Positions 61,813 to 64,000 of a stretch of DNA of 64,000 nucleotides are shown piece by piece. Origin of the DNA: Nitratireductor sp. (GTDB lineage Bacteria > Pseudomonadota > Alphaproteobacteria > Rhizobiales > Rhizobiaceae); NCBI GenBank assembly GCA_020637805.1, contig JACKJU010000005.1, forward strand, positions 230,807 through 294,806. Direction: 5' to 3'. The translations under genes and the position numbers were made by a program. Under the pieces are notes generated by a model. The model ran no database searches and was not told where the DNA came from. It worked only from the letters and a program-made list of their open reading frames with translations. Each line of letters opens with the position of its first letter. The first letter of the stretch is position 1.

Positions 61813-62847
61813 TCAGCCGCCAGTGGTGCTCATGTGCCGTGCCACTGCGGGGCCTGAGTGGCGCCCGATTTCGAAGTCGTGGCCCTTCGGCTTGCGCATG
61901 ATCGCGTCGTCAATTGCCTGCGAAACGAGTTCGTTTCCTTCCGACGCACGCAGCGGCGCACGCAGGTCCGCGGCATCGTCCTGGCCCAGGCACATGTAGA
62001 GGGTGCCCGTGCAGGTGAGACGCACGCGGTTGCAGCTTTCGCAGAAATTGTGCGTCATAGGCGTAATGAAGCCAAGGCGCCCGCCGGTCTCACTCACTTC
62101 CACGTAGCGGGCAGGGCCGCCCGTCTTGAAGGGGATATCGTTGAGCGTGAATTTTTGCGAAAGGCGCTCGCGCACAGTGGAAAGCGGCAGGTACTGATCC
62201 GTGCGGTCCTCGCCAATCTCGCCAAGAGGCATGGTCTCGATGAGGGTCAGATCGTAGCCTTCGCCATGTGCCCAGCGCAGCATGTCCTCGATCTCGTGCT
62301 CGTTCTCGCCCTTCAGTGCAACGGCATTGATCTTGATGGAAAGCCCGGCCTTCCTGGCCGACTCAAGGCCGGTCATGACCTGTTCGAGGCGGCCCCAGCG
62401 CGTGATCCTGGCAAACTTGTCCGGGTCCAGGGTATCCAGCGAAACGTTTACCCGGCGAACACCTGCGCTGTAGAGGTCGCCGGAGAAACGGGCCAGCTGG
62501 GATCCGTTGGTGGTAATGGTGAGTTCATCCATGGCGCCGGAATCGAGATGGCGGCCAAGAGAGCGGATGAGTGTCATGATATCGCGGCGCACGAGCGGTT
62601 CGCCACCGGTCAGGCGGAGCTTGCGTACACCCTTCGATATGAACACCGTGCAGAGCCGGTCGAGTTCTTCCAGCGTCAGAAGATCCTTCTTCGGCAGGAA
62701 GGTCATGTTTTCTGCCATGCAATAGGTGCAGCGAAAATCACACCTGTCGGTTACCGACACGCGCAGATAGGTAACGGCCCGTCCGAACGGGTCGATCAGT
62801 TCTCCTGTGCCGCCGAGGCGGCCTGCTTCATGTGCGATTTCCGACAT
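61813..62847 (-). CDS. moaA: GTP 3',8-cyclase (molybdopterin biosynthesis)
   Basis: A 344-residue radical SAM enzyme that, with MoaC, makes cyclic pyranopterin monophosphate from GTP. The N-terminal [4Fe-4S] motif is C36-x3-C40-x2-C43 (TDRCDFRCTYCMAEN). The C-terminal second cluster lies in NFCESCNRVRLTCTGTLYMC, and the essential Gly-Gly ends the protein. KLRLTGGEPLVRRDI is also typical. Full length. The first step of the pathway ending in MobA, encoded nearby. Confidence 0.96.
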   Translation of the reverse strand: MSEIAHEAGRLGGTGELIDPFGRAVTYLRVSVTDRCDFRCTYCMAENMTFLPKKDLLTLEELDRLCTVFISKGVRKLRLTGGEPLVRRDIMTLIRSLGRHLDSGAMDELTITTNGSQLARFSGDLYSAGVRRVNVSLDTLDPDKFARITRWGRLEQVMTGLESARKAGLSIKINAVALKGENEHEIEDMLRWAHGEGYDLTLIETMPLGEIGEDRTDQYLPLSTVRERLSQKFTLNDIPFKTGGPARYVEVSETGGRLGFITPMTHNFCESCNRVRLTCTGTLYMCLGQDDAADLRAPLRASEGNELVSQAIDDAIMRKPKGHDFEIGRHSGPAVARHMSTTGG

Positions 62848-63728
62848 GCATAGAAACTAGTTTTTCCAGCATGGCCGGTCAATGGGACAATCCGGACGTA
62901 TTGTTACCATGACAGAAGGGTTTTGTGGTGTTGAAACCAATTTTCCGCCGGTACGGCAGGGCTGAATGCCCGCAAATGGGTCAAACTGCACCGAGATAGC
63001 GTGCGCGCGACTCGAATCCGGCCTTGGGCTTACGCGATTGTACACTTCCATTTCCAGGGAGGAAGTGATCCTGCGCAAGGAGTGCAACCTCGTCGACATG
63101 GTATCTGCGCGGGTTGACTTCGGAAGGCCTGCTTGCCGGCGCAGAAATGCCTGTGAGTATGCTTGTCTTGAAAGGACTGCGATCTGAAGCCATCGGGAAA
63201 CCTCGTATATTGCATTTGCCACGTGTAAACGCCGAGGCGAGCGTCCGGTTCCATGCCTTGTTGCATTGGCTGCGACCATTCCCCCGACACCTGCAAACAC
63301 GCGTATCGGTCACAATTGCAAAAGTCTGATGACAAGAAGGGTGGTCGTGAGAGAGGCGAAACAGCGCTTCATGGTAAGATTTGATCTAGTGACCCATTAA
63401 CAGAGTTCACATGTTGTTAAGGCACGGTCGCTAGCGTGAGATTGCGCAAAATGCATTTGCGCAGCTATTGCGGGCACCCGGGCATGATGCCCTTATTCTC
63501 CTGAAAATTCGAGTTCCGTCACAAACGACGGATTGCCGGCCAGCCAAGGCTGCGGTTTGCGTGCGGCTTCTCGTGACGAATTTCACTGGAGAGAAGGGCC
63601 GGATTGACCTGCAAGGCGAAAACAGGCTCCGCATGGGGGTGCGGCCAGCCTTGACGTGACCGGGAGTTCTTCCGCGAACGTATGTCTGTCCCTGATAGCT
63701 GAAGGCCACGAGTATGGGATCGAACTTC
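62848..63728. other. Gene-poor stretch between moaA and the exported sensor gene
   Basis: In 881 bases I find no frame with a recognisable family, good Shine-Dalgarno sequence and codon use like its neighbours; open frames here are short and overlap in conflicting directions. It holds the inverted repeat at 63443-63463 and presumably promoters for both flanking genes. A small RNA is possible but not shown. Confidence 0.5.
63443..63463. promoter_or_regulatory. 21-bp inverted repeat in the gene-poor stretch
   Basis: TGCGCAAA-ATGCA-TTTGCGCA has perfect 8-bp arms and a 5-base spacer, with the nested palindrome AAATGCATTT. It lies 266 bases upstream of the exported sensor-like gene and looks like an operator for a dimeric regulator, or a short hairpin. 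Confidence 0.45.
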
Positions 63729-64000
63729 ATGAAAAAAAGTCTTGAATCAACAGTGCTGCGATTGCCGCTCGCTGCCGCCATTCTGGTTGCAACTGCACTG
63801 CCGGGAATTGCCGAAACACCCAAACCCAATCCACATCAACTGATCAACGCCCAGGCGATCGATGAAATCCGGAAATGGACGGATACAGAAATCGTCCGTG
63901 TTGCCGTCAACGCCCAGAACGCGAGAATCGGCGATATCGATCAGGCCGAGATCGACAGACTCGACAAGCAATGGCGCGCAGAGCGCGAAGCCGATGACAA
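63729..64000 (+). CDS. Exported PDC-sensor-like protein, N-terminal part (runs off window edge)
   Basis: The ATG at 63729 opens MKKSLESTVLRLPLAAAILV, a signal peptide cleaved near GIAE. A helical segment follows (PHQLINAQAIDEIRKWTDTE, IVRVAVNAQNARIGDIDQAE, DRLDKQWRAERE) and runs off the end after about 90 residues. The helical start resembles alphaproteobacterial exported proteins annotated as PDC/Cache sensor domain. That naming is from memory and tentative. An in-frame ATG at 63714 (MGSNF) is an alternative start. Confidence 0.6.
   Translation, partial: MKKSLESTVLRLPLAAAILVATALPGIAETPKPNPHQLINAQAIDEIRKWTDTEIVRVAVNAQNARIGDIDQAEIDRLDKQWRAEREADD

Noticed and set aside
62857..63300. 147-codon minus-strand frame in the gene-poor stretch
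   Set aside because: No recognisable domain, no Shine-Dalgarno sequence that I can point to, and it competes with overlapping frames on both strands.
1..64000. tRNA, rRNA, CRISPR arrays, transposases, prophage genes, toxin-antitoxin pairs
   Set aside because: I looked for cloverleaf-like stretches, regularly spaced repeats and mobile-element proteins and saw none that I could support.

Overview
The window reads as chromosome of a Hyphomicrobiales (Rhizobiales) alphaproteobacterium. Coding is dense and GC-rich. The genes point the same way: an RpiR-type iolR heading an iolC-D-E-B string, an AglA-like glucosidase, an acdS gene with a divergent Lrp regulator, rhizopine-type mocC/mocD/mocE homologues, and a TIGR02281 protease / DUF1289 / cobT neighbourhood. 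No rRNA, tRNA, CRISPR array, insertion sequence or phage gene was seen. I do not commit to a genus.

Layout. 1-8 kb (minus strand): glycogen phosphorylase (cut by the window edge), a GH13 alpha-glucosidase, and a ROK regulator in a tight operon with a di-haem oxidoreductase and an FG-GAP/ASPIC protein. 8-11.4 kb: a xylose-type ABC transporter (xylFHG) divergent from the ROK gene. 11.4-16.4 kb: a TetR repressor divergent from a two-gene RND efflux system, with a clear operator between them. 16.4-38.5 kb: a large cyclitol catabolism region. It holds iolG, iolR, iolC (fused to DUF2090), iolD, iolE, a small membrane protein and iolB; an inositol-type ABC importer; mocC; a LacI regulator; a mocD-mocE oxygenase pair; then a second set (2-oxoglutarate/Fe dioxygenase, class II aldolase, IolB-like isomerase, PfkB kinase) divergent from two Gfo/Idh/MocA dehydrogenases and closed by another LacI gene. 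38.6-40.3 kb: Lrp regulator and ACC deaminase. 40.3-41 kb: an empty stretch with the tail of a decayed PoxB-like enzyme. 41-50 kb: endonuclease/phosphatase-family protein plus cardiolipin synthase, dusA, a TauE/SafE permease, aspartic protease, DUF1289, a CobT homologue that has lost its family motifs, and a sensor kinase. 50-64 kb: housekeeping and transport genes (SNase, UDG-family, Lrp, Tat-type thioredoxin, AlkD, hydroxyisobutyrate-dehydrogenase family, penicillin acylase family, adenine deaminase, mobA, Bcr/CflA and EamA transporters, moaA), an 0.88-kb gene-poor stretch, and the start of an exported sensor-like protein.

How it fits together. The first cyclitol set imports inositol, oxidises it (IolG), dehydrates it (IolE), opens the ring (IolD), isomerises (IolB) and phosphorylates (IolC). 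The second set repeats only the lower half (isomerase, kinase, aldolase) and adds oxygenases and two extra dehydrogenases. With mocC/D/E this suggests a route for modified cyclitols, such as O-methyl inositols or a rhizopine-like compound, that feeds the common iol pathway. That substrate assignment is inference. ACC deaminase next door fits a plant-associated lifestyle. The most notable observations are this hybrid iol/moc region with its LacI-type operators, and the degenerate cobT at what looks like the native cobT locus.
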